Assembly (NCBI RefSeq): GCF_000003605.2
Contig: NW_003116950.1
Location: forward strand, 367,448 to 405,251
Source of the DNA: Saccoglossus kowalevskii
Lineage: Eukaryota > Hemichordata > Enteropneusta > Harrimaniidae
Direction of reading: 5' to 3'
DNA: 37,804 bases
Shown piece after piece: positions 12,349 through 23,720 of this stretch. The notes below the pieces were generated by a model that did not search any database, was not told the origin of the DNA, and saw nothing but the letters and a program-made list of their open reading frames with translations. A program made the translations under genes and the position numbers. Each line of letters opens with the position of its first letter. Within the stretch, counting starts at the first letter, position 1.

Positions 12349-12435
12349 CTAAATGATCCGTTTGCATTATAGATATATGTATATCCTCATTTTGAACAAT
12401 TAACATTTGAACAATGTCATATGCTATGATGACAT

Positions 12436-12626
12436 TATACTGTAAAATGTCATTTTATCTAGTTTAGCTAACCTGTAATTTCGTTAATTCAAGATGTCGC
12501 TAATATAGACTAAAGTATACTCCCGCAATTAGATTGTTGGCATTTTAGCTAAATAAGGATTTTGTTAATTCATGAGTCAAATTCACTAAAATGGCATGTA
12601 GCTAATTCAATGTGTTTTACAGTATA
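12436..12626. mobile_element. MITE-like element with 12-bp terminal inverted repeats
   Basis: TATACTGTAAAA at 12436-12447 is the exact reverse complement of TTTTACAGTATA at 12615-12626. If the outer TA on each side is the target duplication, the element is TACTGTAAAA...TTTTACAGTA flanked by TA, as for Tc1/mariner-type MITEs. The interior (about 190 bp, no coding capacity) repeats GCTAA and TTAATTCA words. It lies in the putative intron of the minus-strand gene. Confidence 0.65.
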
Positions 12627-15090
12627 CACGATAAAGGCTTTGTCGGGTTCTTAAACTTGTCGAGTAGATTTTCGTCAGTGCAAGTGTACAGATATAGTTA
12701 TCAGACATCTTTCTTATCTCTCACTGACTCCATTGAATTTACAGGAATTCCATTATAATATCAATGCTTAAAGCAAACAATTATGAGTTGAAACTAAATT
12801 TTCTGTCGTTTAAATAATTTTTCCGGTTTGTTACGATGATTATGAGTACGATTGGTTATAACAGTGTATATATGTGTGTCGTATTTGTGAAAGTACTACA
12901 GGCAGTTTGTATAGTATTTGATGCTTTGTCTTCTCAACAATTGGAAGTGAACACGAGTTTGCATATGACCATAATCAATTGCCTGAAATGAACAATAAAC
13001 TGAAATACACATCGAATACATTGTCATTATTTTAGAATGAATGAAGTGAATTGTAACGCAGTCAATCGCAGCTATATACAGCAATGTATACTGGATAGTC
13101 AATCTGAGCAGTGTGTTGTTTTTCTTTTGTTAAATTCAGTTATATATAATATGTTCAGTTATATATAATATGTTCAGTTATATATAAAGTTGCATTGTGC
13201 GAAAATGATAAGATAACTCTCCGCGTCGGTACTTGAATCAAAGCTGTTTTCCATCCTTGGAGTTATCGAATCAATAGTGAACCACGTGACATTCCGTTTT
13301 TTTTAGTTTTAGAAAAAAAAACGAATTGTCTGCAATGTCATATTTGTTTCAGTAACGCGAATTATTTGCATTCAAGTATTGATAACAAGTATTTTCCTTG
13401 TCGTGCTTCCTATCCGATGAAAAACTCAACGCTGATACATTGGACCGATAATGTTAATATACTATACCCGAATGCATGACCTTATATTCATTGGTTAATT
13501 TTGTCTATTTTGCCACTGTGTTCATTTGTATATCGCACGCTCTATCTGCATGATGTATACCCTAACGACCTGCTTACCTAATATACCGTGACATCACTTC
13601 CTGTTATAACCTATACTTCACAGTTCATTTACTATAATGTAAATGAGTGTAGGATAATTATCTGTCCTGTCAACATCAGTCAACTAGCATGACATGATGA
13701 ATCATCTTATATGTGTAATCGTAATAGTAACTGATCTATTCCCAATTACGATACATCATATTACATGATGTTACAATGCCCCTATGGGACTTGGACGTGA
13801 TGTATTAGTTTTCAGTGATATAACTCATATTTTTTTACTTCGATGTACGTTATGTTTTTTTGTACATCGTTTCGGACGATTAGATGTTCTACCCATTAGA
13901 CTGTTTTAGCCTTGGTTAATTACAGAACATTAGAGAAGCCATTGTAGATCATACACACAGCCATGTTTACTTTATACAGAGAGACGACGGCGTTATGTTC
14001 GACTTTAAGCCTATAATCATGTTTGGTATCGAATGATTGTTTCAAAGTTGGACTAAAAACCCGCAGCAAGTAAATACGGGTTTGTTAATATATGATGTGA
14101 TAACTGATTTGACTTGTTATCACGTCGAATATTCGAATTATGCTTGTCCATCTAGTCATTACAAGTGCGTACTCATTACACGCTATGTCAAGCTGTCTGT
14201 ATGGGACAGTGCCACGTGGCGTAATAGAGAGCGCATTTGCCGATCGAGTTGTGAGTTAGATTATTAATTGCAATAAATTGTATTATACCTTTTTACATTT
14301 ATTGTAATATCTACTGTTGTGAGAATTTGATTGGGGTTTAAACCAGGTAAAGACATTTTCGGACCAAACCTGTTCATCATTGAATATTACTTTTTATTAC
14401 CATAGATTCTGAAGCTGCGAATTACATATACAATTTAATTATAGATATGCATCAAGCATTTAATGAAAAAAGTAAACGATACACCACTTTCCAGGCTTAA
14501 ACACGTATTGAATTTCGAGATAGTTTCAATATTATAATTGGCTTGCTCTATTTAATAACGGAGTACGACAGGTGCATGGCTAGCGGTAAATGAACAATTT
14601 AGAGCTTGATTTGTGTATGGCATATCTCGATAGCCCCGTGACCTCGCTAATATGGCATGCGTAGCTTAGTAATTACGAGAAAGGGCATGAATTGATTAAA
14701 GCCAATACACAAATCCGGTTTCAGAATAGTGAATCCATTAGTAAGCGCCTAACATTTCCCTTGTCCTTAATTGGTGAATATTGTCGTTTCTCTCAGATCG
14801 AAAGTCACAATAACGAAATTATCATTGAATTGTGAGCGTTTTATCAAGTCTAACAAATTAACTTATTTCTGAAGGCTAATAGACAAACAAGCACCGACTC
14901 AGGGTCAATGAACAAGAAATGTATCGATCTTTTTTTTTATTTATGAGATGAAACCGGAATGCTAAGTCATTTAGTTTCATAAACTCTTTTATAGTGTATT
15001 TGTTGGAGGACTAAATGTTTTAGTTACCACTGGTTATTTACTTACAAATTGTTATTTTCAAGACGTTTAAAGCAGAGTTTTAAAGAGTGG
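12627..15090. other. putative intronic DNA, only a short tandem repeat
   Basis: Contains the 19-bp repeat at 13135 and otherwise only chance frames, such as 14037-14267, which has no recognisable motif. Confidence 0.4.
13135..13187. repeat. 19-bp tandem repeat, 2.8 copies
   Basis: The unit TTCAGTTATATATAATATG is present twice perfectly (13135-13153, 13154-13172) and once partially (13173-13187). Confidence 0.9.
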
Positions 15091-15330
15091 TGGTCGTCGC
15101 GCCACGCATGCGCGAGATGTGGAAATCATATAAACAAAGGTGGCGACTTTGACTGTTTTGTAGATCAACGAGTACAATCTGAGAGATTATCAAGCTTTTG
15201 GTGATTGGAAGGTATTGAACGAGTCACCGGCGATAGTTTGTGCAAGTTGCGCCTGAATCAAACAAAACTCGTACTCGTGATTTCATCAGAAAAGCGCATT
15301 GGATCACGTGAAAATCAATGTTTATCAACA
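15090..15330. promoter_or_regulatory. CpG-enriched patch with CGCATGCGC palindrome
   Basis: A locally CpG-rich stretch in AT-rich surroundings, with GCCACGCATGCGCGAG at 15102-15117. The core CGCATGCGC (15105-15113) resembles the NRF-1 binding consensus known from animal promoters. A related perfect palindrome, ACGCATGCGT, is at 15575-15584. No TATA box or clear first exon accompanies it; an intronic enhancer or alternative promoter is speculative. Confidence 0.25.
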
Positions 15331-17282
15331 CAAACGTTGTGACAACAACTGCCCTTTAATTTTATTCAATTCAGTATAACTTGGATCTAAGCGTTTTCAG
15401 TACATATTACGTGCACCTTTTGAGAATTATATGATACAACTGGCTACAATTCAGTATTATACAGACTTAACATTGTTATATGTAAAATGTCGTCATCAAT
15501 ATGAGATAATAAGTCAAGAATTTATGATGAAATTATTCATGCAGAGCAGAGCATGTCATTAGTTATGTTTGGTTACGCATGCGTTAGTCGTGGTCGCCTA
15601 AAGCCACTGTTGAGGTAAAGAAATAGAAGTTCCATCACAGACCTGGAATATATCTGTAATGTTGCATCCCCTCTTACGTAGAGATTTCAAATTGAGATTA
15701 CAGGCACATCTCTCGTTGACGCGTAATGGTTTTCAAATCCCATGACATTACACCCCCTAATTACCAACTGAATGTCAAGAGTCTTTTTTGTTCCCATCAT
15801 CCGCCGACGTAAACCATAAAACTAAAACGTGGATGCCGCCAGAAATATTATCCATAAAATGTAAATATGAAACAAACATAGCGATATTTTAGGCCATTTC
15901 CTGTAATTGACAGTATGAAATTGGAATTCTATTTGCTTGAGTTTGGGTAATTGATTTCAACCAATAATTCTGCGCTAGAATAATAAAACTTGATGAAGTT
16001 ATCGGCGTCATATTTCTGTCATATTTGTTCAAGTTGGTGGAAAATGAAATTGAAATTAGTATATCATTCATAGAATTTGAATAAGTGTCACTGCAATAAC
16101 ATCAATGGAAGCTAAACCACGGCACGGCCTAATGAACTACAGCCGCCAATTAGTCATGCCGTACCCGCTCTGTATAATTAATCCGACGAATATGCGGGTT
16201 ATATTTTATCACGTGGTTTACATACTAATACATTTACAGTAGATCTAACGAACACGTGACAGAGGTTACTATCACTGTTATATTCACGTTTCACGTTGCT
16301 AATGGAACGCCAGGCGTCAAAGATTAGTAAAGTCAACTTCATTTTATACGCATAGTCACATCATACGGCAAACGCAATCAGTTGAAAGCGCTAAGAGTGA
16401 AGTAAAAATACATTTACGACAATGTGTATATTACATAACCATGTAAAAAAACATTGGCTTTGGGTAAAACGACATTAAATACACTCCCAACACACCAAAT
16501 AAGCTTATATTTATAATCAGTATTAGATGTGATTTGTAACTTTCATAAGTAGAAAGTTTATTCCATATGCGAGTATAATCTTCCTTTCAAATGGCATATT
16601 TACATTGTGTCGTCGACGAATTATTGCAAAGGTTAGCTACTTGCAGAGAGCACGATTGTTCCTAAATCTATAATCTAAGTTACGCGATATTTTGAAATTG
16701 ATATTGATGGCGAAATCATATCCACACTGCGTGCTTAGAAATGCATGGTTGATGAATAATAGCCCGTAATTGTGATTTACGACCATGTTGTTAAGTTGGC
16801 CAAAAACTATATATAATATAATTTAAAATTTATTATGTGAATTATTTCAAGCAATCGTCTCTTGTTATTGGCAGCATAAAAAGTGGACTTTATCCAGAAG
16901 AGACTCATTTGGTTTGCGTCTCACTGCAATTAATTTAGTTCTTGTTACAGCAACCTAAATGCCGAGAACTATGGATGCAAACATCGAATCATCGATCCCG
17001 TATTAATAATAAGAGGGGTACATGCGACCTATCATTAACGCAGACACTCCTATGCAAAAATTAAAACGAGAACTGAGTGTTGAACCACACAGTATGCGCT
17101 AAATCCGAACACTAATCCACCACCACTTTGTAAATAGCCATGATCCCATCACATATAAATAACTACAGAAGTATTAAAATCAAATGCACACACAACTCTG
17201 GTGACTTGTGATCTCTAGTATTCATATTGCGATAACGTTACTTGATAGTTAGTGCTGTGCAACCCACGGATAGGACGTGTTT
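15331..17282. other. putative intronic DNA, nothing firm
   Basis: No exon or repeat that stands out, apart from the ACGCATGCGT palindrome at 15575-15584 and an imperfect stem near 16117-16165. Confidence 0.4.
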
Positions 17283-17477
17283 AATATAACTATCATCTGG
17301 TATAGAAAGCACCGTGTATTATTTCTTATCTGTTGTCAACATGGTTAAATGGGTCATTTAATTATTTTGTTAACTGAATGTATATATGTATTCATATATA
17401 TTTCGTATCATCATCGCTATATGTTACTATTCTTACATAATTAATACATCTTACTACTTTTAAATACGGGTAAAATG
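17283..17477 (+). repeat. left arm of ~200-bp inverted repeat pair
   Basis: Matches the reverse complement of 20585-20786 at about 90 % in its core by eye. It includes a long exact block, TTTCGTATCATCATCGCTAT, and further runs such as CATTTAATTATTTTGTTAAC. Similarity stops sharply at the inner end after TAAAATG and fades outward around AATATAACTAT. No coding capacity. Confidence 0.85.
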
Positions 17478-17680
17478 TTATCACATGTATTATCAATAGA
17501 TGTATTAATTCATTTTATACAATAATTAATATTAAGTCCGGAAGCGATATTTTGTTAAAAACATCACAATTTATTTCTCATGATAAGGAGCGATGACTAA
17601 TGGTGATTTGACAGTATGCGGTAGCAATCTTCTAAATGAAAAGATATGGAGGGAATAGTATACCATATATTAGAACTTAC

Positions 17681-17715
17681 ATAGTGTAATTGACGGGGCC
17701 GTCACGGTGATAACG
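17681..17715 (-). CDS. candidate internal exon, 35 bp
   Basis: On the minus strand a strong acceptor (TTTTTTTTACTGTGATCTTTCAAG, i.e. a pyrimidine-rich tract then AAG) and a consensus GTAAGTTC donor bound 35 GC-rich bases. Two frames are open. Entered in phase 0 it reads RYHRDGPVNYT and leaves in phase 2; entered in phase 2 it reads VITVTAPSITL and leaves in phase 1. It lies between the inverted-repeat arms and in the interval where the collagen/cysteine-rich gene needs exons. No family signature. Confidence 0.22.
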
Positions 17716-18163
17716 CTTGAAAGATCACAGTAAAAAAAACGCTCAATGTGTCTGGTTGATATCGAATACAGTTTAGACAACTTTAACATAACATCTAGGT
17801 TACTGGCTTGCAACAATGTGTTGATGGTACGCACCTTTTAACGGGCGCTATTTATCTACCACTAACAATACAGCTGCTTCCAATTCTATTAGAATTAACG
17901 ATTTAAAACCAACATACTCAACTGAATTAACACAAACAACAGTAGCAATTGCCTTTCACGATGCCAACAAGCTTAAGGCTAGTACATTACTTGTATCTGA
18001 CCCTATCTGACCCTCACACAAATGCCAACGCCGGTAGAATCGTATAGTTATGAATGTCAATGTAACTGATTCTAACATTAGTCAATGTTTTGTCGATCTC
18101 AAAATGTAAAAACTATAAGAGATGATTGACGTCATAAAAGCTCTATTTGAAAAAAAACTGTAC

Positions 18164-18229
18164 CTCCGAGGTAACGTGAGGTGCTTGCTGCGAGGTGCGC
18201 ACGCACATTGCCCTGTCGGGTGGCTGGCG
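18164..18229 (-). CDS. candidate internal exon, 66 bp
   Basis: A GC-rich island in AT-rich DNA, bounded on the minus strand by the acceptor AATTAATCTGTTCAG and the donor GAG|GTACAG. All three frames are open. The phase-0 frame, which would keep phase with the 27-bp collagen exon upstream, is 22 codons and begins RQPPDRAMCVRTSQQ. It is not Gly-X-Y. The composition contrast and clean boundaries are visible; its coding status is inferred. Confidence 0.25.
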
Positions 18230-18587
18230 CTGAACAGATTAATTTTGTTAAAATATCATCATTCTGTAGCTTCTAACAATATTGAAAGAGGCAGTTATTC
18301 CTTAATAGTCTTATTCTTGCATGGAGGATTTCTTTCAATTTACAGCCGTATGTGTTATCGCGCATAGACACAGTTATAGAACAATCAAAGAAGCAGTAAA
18401 TCTCCTATTGTGTCAACGATTAGGCTACAATGCATTTAGTTTTCAATTACTGTTCTATAAATTCAAACATTTATTTCTCATATTGGGAACTTTGTTGTTT
18501 TACTGTAAATGCCGCGGGTATATTCCTACCTCTACTTCATTCACCCTGACGAATTTATAGCGTTACAATTTGGAAGTAACCAATATA

Positions 18588-18650
18588 ATGTCTGTCGCTT
18601 TCTATGAGAAACTGGCGAACGGAGTCGTTAATCGCAATTACAGATTACAG
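18588..18650 (+). CDS. weak candidate first exon on plus strand
   Basis: ATG in an acceptable context (AATATAATG), 21 open codons starting MSVAFYEKLANGVVN and ending LQ, then a good GTGAGC donor in phase 0. No promoter or partner exon was recognised, so this may be chance. Confidence 0.15.
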
Positions 18651-18879
18651 GTGAGCATTGTGTACCGAAACAAAAAGGCAAATATTGACGACCGACTCCG
18701 TGGTAACAATTCAACTTGAAGGCACTTCTACTAGGTCGTAATTATTAATCAAGTTTAATGAATCTTAAGCTAGAATCTCCGTCACAAAACACATTCCCGT
18801 TTATGTAGCATACTTTTACTTACAATTTGCGTGGTCTAATGCAGATTTCGGGATATCGCACGAGTATTGAAATAAGAAA

Positions 18880-18894
18880 TCACTGTGACAGTGA
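18880..18894. repeat. perfect 15-base palindrome TCACTGTGACAGTGA
   Basis: Six-base arms TCACTG/CAGTGA around a TGA centre. It could be a binding site or chance; nothing adjacent decides this. Confidence 0.5.
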
Positions 18895-18899
18895 AATTA

Positions 18900-20584
18900 A
18901 TTGTCTTCTGTTTTCGACCATACTTATTTCAATATGTTCGTTGATATATACACATTGAATAACAGTTCATTATGGCCGTGGTTGGTCAAGAATTCATATA
19001 AGTAACTCGTGTGTTGGACTACATGACAGGCCTATACGGACAATCTCGCTTTGGGTTGGTATTCAACAGGTAGTTTTACATGTGAAATTGTCTATTAAAT
19101 AGTAAATGAGCCACGACTTGCGCCCATCCATGCATTGCACGCTTTTGTTCCAGACCAGTTCATGTATATTCACTATTTAAAAGCTCGATCAATAATGCAA
19201 AAGAGTCGTTAATTTAATAGCATTATTCAATTCATTCGTTGTCACTTACAATCCCTGGCAATTTATTCATTTATGACAGTATGAATATTTAAAAGCATAT
19301 ATTAATCAGCGATGTGTTTCGAGGTCAAAACATATGCATGTCTTTGTACAAGTATCACAATGGTCCCACGTTCACATTCGTTTTATGACTATCAGGGCGG
19401 TACATAGTGTGATTGAGTTTCCATTGACAAGATGAATTTACATATTGACGTTCTATCAAATGTTAAAAAAGTCGTCAGTTCAAATCACTCGTGTAATACA
19501 AAGTCGTCAATGATTTACACCACAATTAAAATTGTTATCAAGGCATGGGGTCACACTGAGAGAACACTCCTTAGAAAATGGCAATGTATTGTATTTATCA
19601 TGAATAGGGTTTAACAAAAACAAGTCAGTTTCGAAGTGACGGACTGACATACGCAACACTTTTCCTGAAGGACAATTTCTTTGAAACAAGTCATGCATTT
19701 TTTATATGCTTTTAGTTATCTGGCTGTGGATAGATATTCCTATATTGTATGGCAACGATATGCAAATATTAATCACTTGATTCATGTGTGAAAAACAAGC
19801 CTTCCTCGTCCATAAATCATGAACAAAAAAAACTGTTGGTCAAAGGAACATACTCAAAAACTAAAGAGCATGAACCTCGGAAATATTGACTACCTGCAAG
19901 CCAGTGCATTTGTGACATTACCCAGTATTACGCTGATATGAACGCAAGATTACGAGTTATATATATAGATTTAGTTACCGGGTACAACTAAAGCTGGTGT
20001 AACTTAGAACATGATAATTATCTCCGGTTTGATTCGAGAGTGCCTTTAACTATTCTGTGCATCAATATTAAACGTTAGAACAGTATTATACGACTGTTCT
20101 TATAATTTGTAATTATTTCGATCTGTTTCACAAGAAGGTATATGCGATATCAAGAGTGTATGCATACATTTACCATACCGGTAATCACACGTTTTCCATA
20201 TTGCCGAAAGCAGCAGCTTATTACATACTCATAGTATATCATTTTCATTGATTCAAACCTGTCAGCCACAATAAACATTCAACACACTTACTACATTTGG
20301 AATCTATAATTTGAATATTCATGAGTGTATGCAGTAGCACAAATTGATGTTTATAGTCGCGAGCGGGGTTCGGCGCCGAAATGTTTATTTAAAAATTTCA
20401 ATTTCTTCAAAAATGTTCGCCCGTAATTTGCAAAGACATGCAAAATAGTGCTATAAACTGTTTCATTTCTACTCACAAAACATAATGTGTCGTAATCAAC
20501 AAGTGTCGTAAAACGGTCATAGTTTACGACCTTGAATTATACATACCATATAATACCGATGCTAACATTGGCTAGATTTGCCCT
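18900..20584. other. putative intronic DNA between inverted-repeat arms
   Basis: Chance frames only, such as 19432-19614. Weak minus-strand splice pairs near 19,900-19,950 leave only one frame open and do not fit the phase of the gene. Confidence 0.35.
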
Positions 20585-20786
20585 CATTTTATCTGTATTT
20601 CAAGGTAGTAAGATGTATTAATTATTTAAAATAGTAACATATAGCGATGATGATACGAAATAAATATAAATACATATACACATCCAGTTAACAAAATAAT
20701 TAAATGATCCATTTAACAATGTTGACATCTGATAGGAAATAATATACGGTGCTTTCTATATCACTATATCAGATAATAGTTATATT
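20585..20786 (-). repeat. right arm of ~200-bp inverted repeat pair
   Basis: Reverse-complement partner of 17283-17477, with exact blocks around ATAGCGATGATGATACGAAA and GTTAACAAAATAATTAAATG. Two insertions of the same family in opposite directions, or long terminal inverted repeats of one element about 3.5 kb long, are both possible. In a minus-strand transcript the two arms could pair as a long hairpin. Confidence 0.85.
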
Positions 20787-21722
20787 CTATCGGACCCAGA
20801 ATTAACAAACTGACTGAAAGTGTTAGTAACAGATATAGTAGTATAAATACATCCATTGTTATACGACCATGTATCTACTAAATTAATGTAACAAATATTC
20901 ACGTGGTATAATTAGTTGCGCTTTGGTAATTGTCATGTAAATAAGATGGCTCAGATAGGTATAATCCTCAAGTTATCATATCACAGTATAAAACGAGCAT
21001 ACGTGGTTGATAAAAAATAATTTTCAAATAATCTGATGTAGGTAATTTCAGAAATCCTTCCAACTGAATATAGATTACCATTTAACAGACTCGGTGTCCC
21101 TATAATCTTGATTGACAATTTAATTATAAATCTAATTAACGTTTTAATCAAGTCATTCATAGCATTTTGTCATATAATGAGTTAAACTGCTAAAAAGCCA
21201 TGTCTTCGTCATTTACCGTCTTCTTTCAGTAATGTCACATATAACTTAGCGCATGTATGACATCAATGTATACACACAGAACGAAGTCGTGTTTTGCTAT
21301 TTTATATTGCGCTACGTCGTGTCCCGAAAGTCACTCTGTCCTACATGTACATACATGATGGCTCTCAGCGCCATGAAACCGATAAAAGAAGAAGTATTAC
21401 GGTACATCGCTATCTAGTATGCAGATGATAAGATTGAATACCTCATGGTATTCGAATAATAATCAACTGCCAGATGAAGGTACCATTCTTACGTTTTATT
21501 CCCTGTGAATTAACTAAAGTTTGTATTTTTTTAATAATTTCTATTAGTATTCTACCTTTTTTTCTCATTGGATTGATTAGCCGCATTGTGGATAACGTCA
21601 ATATATGAAATAATGATTAAGTTCATAGCGGACAATCCATCATGAATTTACAGTTATCAACATAATTCATGAATGTGGAGGCTAAGAAGAGGCAAAAACC
21701 GTTTAATGTTAAATAGACTTAC
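20787..21722. other. putative intronic DNA, nothing recognised
   Basis: AT-rich, without repeats or a convincing exon. Confidence 0.4.
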
Positions 21723-21749
21723 CGGAATACCTTTAGATCCAGAGTTTCC
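21723..21749 (-). CDS. 27-bp collagen Gly-X-Y exon
   Basis: Minus-strand exon GGA AAC TCT GGA TCT AAA GGT ATT CCG, encoding GNSGSKGIP. This is three exact Gly-X-Y triplets with a Pro in the last Y position. It is bounded by a strong acceptor (TGCTGCTTTACAG) and a consensus GTAAGT donor, and is in phase 0 at both ends. Collagen-domain exons in animals typically start with a full Gly codon and are multiples of 9 bp, so size, phase and content all fit. It follows the signal-peptide exon, which also ends in phase 0, by an intron of about 1.25 kb. With only nine residues, chance cannot be dismissed. I searched the rest of the window for further Gly-X-Y exons and found none that convince, so the collagenous part would be very short or continue in unrecognised exons. 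Confidence 0.5.
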
Positions 21750-22999
21750 CTGTAAAGCAGCAAAGAAAAACAAAATGGATCAATATCGCTTTCCTACAAG
21801 TAAATTTAAACTAACCAGACATTCGAGTCAAAATGAAGCATTAATCGGAGTATGTGCATACCATTGCAGTAGTTTGCTTACTTAGTGTTTCATTTAAAGT
21901 CAAATTACATACATAAGACGCGAATAAGCTCATTTGACAAACAATCACGAACATGAATTGTGAAGCAATTTTGTTTGATTGCAAAATACACGCAATATAT
22001 ATACATGACATTAGGGATAAAGCTTAGGAAGTAGTGTCAAAGGAATGATAATGGCAATGTACATGCACGAACTGTGTAGGAAAAAGCATAAACGTGATAA
22101 TAATACGATACAAATATGTAACCTATGGCAACATTGTTTTGTGATTGTTCAATTCAATGAGCTGAAGTCTTACAATGCTTATTACAATACGAAACGGTTT
22201 TCAATTTGAAGAATTAATATTCCAAGCTCATGCAAACGTATGGTATGTGTTATGTATGCTAAATCTGTTTCAATAGTAATACATATATATAACCTGTTAT
22301 GCTATTCAATTCTCTGCTAAATACACCTGTGTAATTAACCAGCTAATTGCGGAGTGGACAACGGTTCAGAAATATACAATATACACAAGGGCAACGAATG
22401 AATAACGCTAGCAATGTTACTCGTAAAATGAACATTTGGAAACATTGATACATCACGTAATAATACAACTTTTAAACACAGACTTAAATAATTATTCTGT
22501 TGAATTTTCAACAACAAGTTGCTATTTTTCATTTTTGTGCGTTGTTTGTCAAAAGCCTTGTCCGCTTAGTTAGAATAATAGTTACACGTTGTCTTGTTAA
22601 TTCTGCCGGCGGATCGAAAGTACAAAGACGAATACTCAATTATTAATCGTGGCATTCTTTAAGATACTAGTAATTATTTTGCTTAAATTACAGACATTCA
22701 TATTACGGAGAATGTTTCTCATGAAATAACAATATTGTAATTCTGATGATTATTCTCCGAGTACCGAAATAATAAGATCTTAGATATATTGCACGCTATT
22801 TTTAAATAATTTCTACCGCGATTGCGTCACATATAATGTTACGTGAATGCAAATTTAATATTTGAATTAAATTGATTAACCTGAGCACAATCGATTAGAA
22901 AATTGAAACCGTTGAATGTATATTAAAGTATAAGCCAGTGGAAAATCTCACATACGCGAGACGTTGTGCGAAATTGAAAATATGGTGGGATATACTTAC
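21750..22999. other. putative first intron of the minus-strand gene
   Basis: AT-rich, with no repeat or exon recognised. It includes a 65-codon minus frame at 22335-22532 that is within chance expectation. Confidence 0.4.
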
Positions 23000-23077
23000 C
23001 ACAAAATTACTCTCTGCATTTGAAAATAAAATCGCAATAGCGAGAACTGTAACAGCAAGTGCAAGCGACGTCCTCAT
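23000..23077 (-). CDS. first coding exon with signal peptide, secreted-protein candidate
   Basis: Twenty-six codons on the minus strand. They begin MRTSLALAVTVLAIAILFS and continue NAESNFV, then a near-perfect GTG|GTAAGTAT donor in phase 0. The leader is textbook: a short basic start (MR), a hydrophobic core LALAVTVLAIAILF and a small-residue SNA site, so cleavage before ES is likely. The ATG is the first one downstream of the predicted transcription start, in an AAAATG context. A promoter with TATA and CCAAT boxes lies just upstream. It probably joins the Gly-X-Y exon at 21723 (both phase 0), placing the product in the secretory pathway as an extracellular or matrix protein. A 131-codon frame runs antisense over this exon; I consider it a shadow. 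Confidence 0.55.
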
Positions 23078-23154
23078 TTTCAAAATGTCTGATGCAAATC
23101 TAAACTTATGCAAAGTTACAAATGTTGATGTTCCACCTCCTGCTCTGTGCAATG

Positions 23155-23242
23155 CTATGACTACTAACTCTAACTGCCGTTTTTTTTATAAATTCTGTTA
23201 TTGGTTTTTAAAGTCGACAATTAAATATCAGCCTCCTATTGG
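23155..23242 (-). promoter_or_regulatory. core promoter: TATA box and two CCAAT boxes
   Basis: On the minus strand, TATAAAA is at 23190-23184, CCAAT at 23204-23200 and again at 23242-23238. An initiator-like TCATAG lies at about 23160-23155. Taking the start near 23158, TATA begins at about -32 and the outer CCAAT lies at about -82, both canonical positions. The resulting 5' UTR of about 80 bases has no ATG before the signal-peptide start. Confidence 0.5.
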
Positions 23243-23479
23243 ACAAAACACTGTGGGGGCATACATGATTCATGAGTATCCCCTAGGTGAGCATACTTTA
23301 TCAGGCACCATTAATATTAATAACACCACCTAACGTGGTTATAAAATATACATATTCCGTACTGGAAAGCACTTGCCGCGATGCATACATATGGACGAAG
23401 ATTACGACAATACAAACAGTCCTGGGTGTTTTCACGCTGACACTTTTTATTATTCGTCTTTACATTTTGTGAAAGCGTT

Positions 23480-23720
23480 TGTGTTCTAGGCTCGGATTAA
23501 TAGATAAGTAGTTGGAGAGCAGCGCGGGAGTGACTCATTGTGTTCATCTTTAATAAGGATGAATTGACCGAAACGTCCCCTTTTAAAATGCATTACTTTG
23601 GACCAACTAGTGTCATAATCATTAGTGGAAACTGGCTGTCTCCCTGTTGCCACAGTTGCTCATTCTACCGAGAGTCTTGACAACTACCCCTCGCACCAGG
23701 GACACCTATTTTATCTGCAT
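23480..23720. repeat. possible dispersed-repeat fragment
   Basis: Higher GC than its surroundings. It contains GGATGAATTGACCGAAACGT, preceded by a 6-bp hairpin (TTCATC...GATGAA), and CTACCGAGAGTCTTGACAAC. Phrases ending CCGAAACGTC are common in invertebrate retroelement-derived repeats, which is why I suspect one. On the minus strand it also spells GVPGARGSC (see rejected items). Confidence 0.25.

Noticed and set aside
18841-18895. Minus splice pair enclosing a frame reading SCDIPKSALDHAN
   Set aside because: A single open frame entered in phase 2, incompatible with the neighbouring phase-0 exons; probably chance.
22938-23333. 131-codon plus-strand frame, the longest in the window
   Set aside because: It runs antisense across the promoter and signal-peptide exon, has no recognisable domain, and frames near this length are expected by chance at this composition.
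23520-23590. Hammerhead-ribozyme-like words GATGA...CGAAAC
   Set aside because: Only seven bases separate the two boxes, leaving no room for stem II, so the fold is not possible.
23665-23720. GVPGARGSC on the minus strand, resembling a collagen exon
   Set aside because: Three triplets only, followed by a stop five codons later, with no good acceptor at a Gly codon and a weak donor. It lies upstream of the promoter of the collagen-like gene and inside repeat-like sequence.
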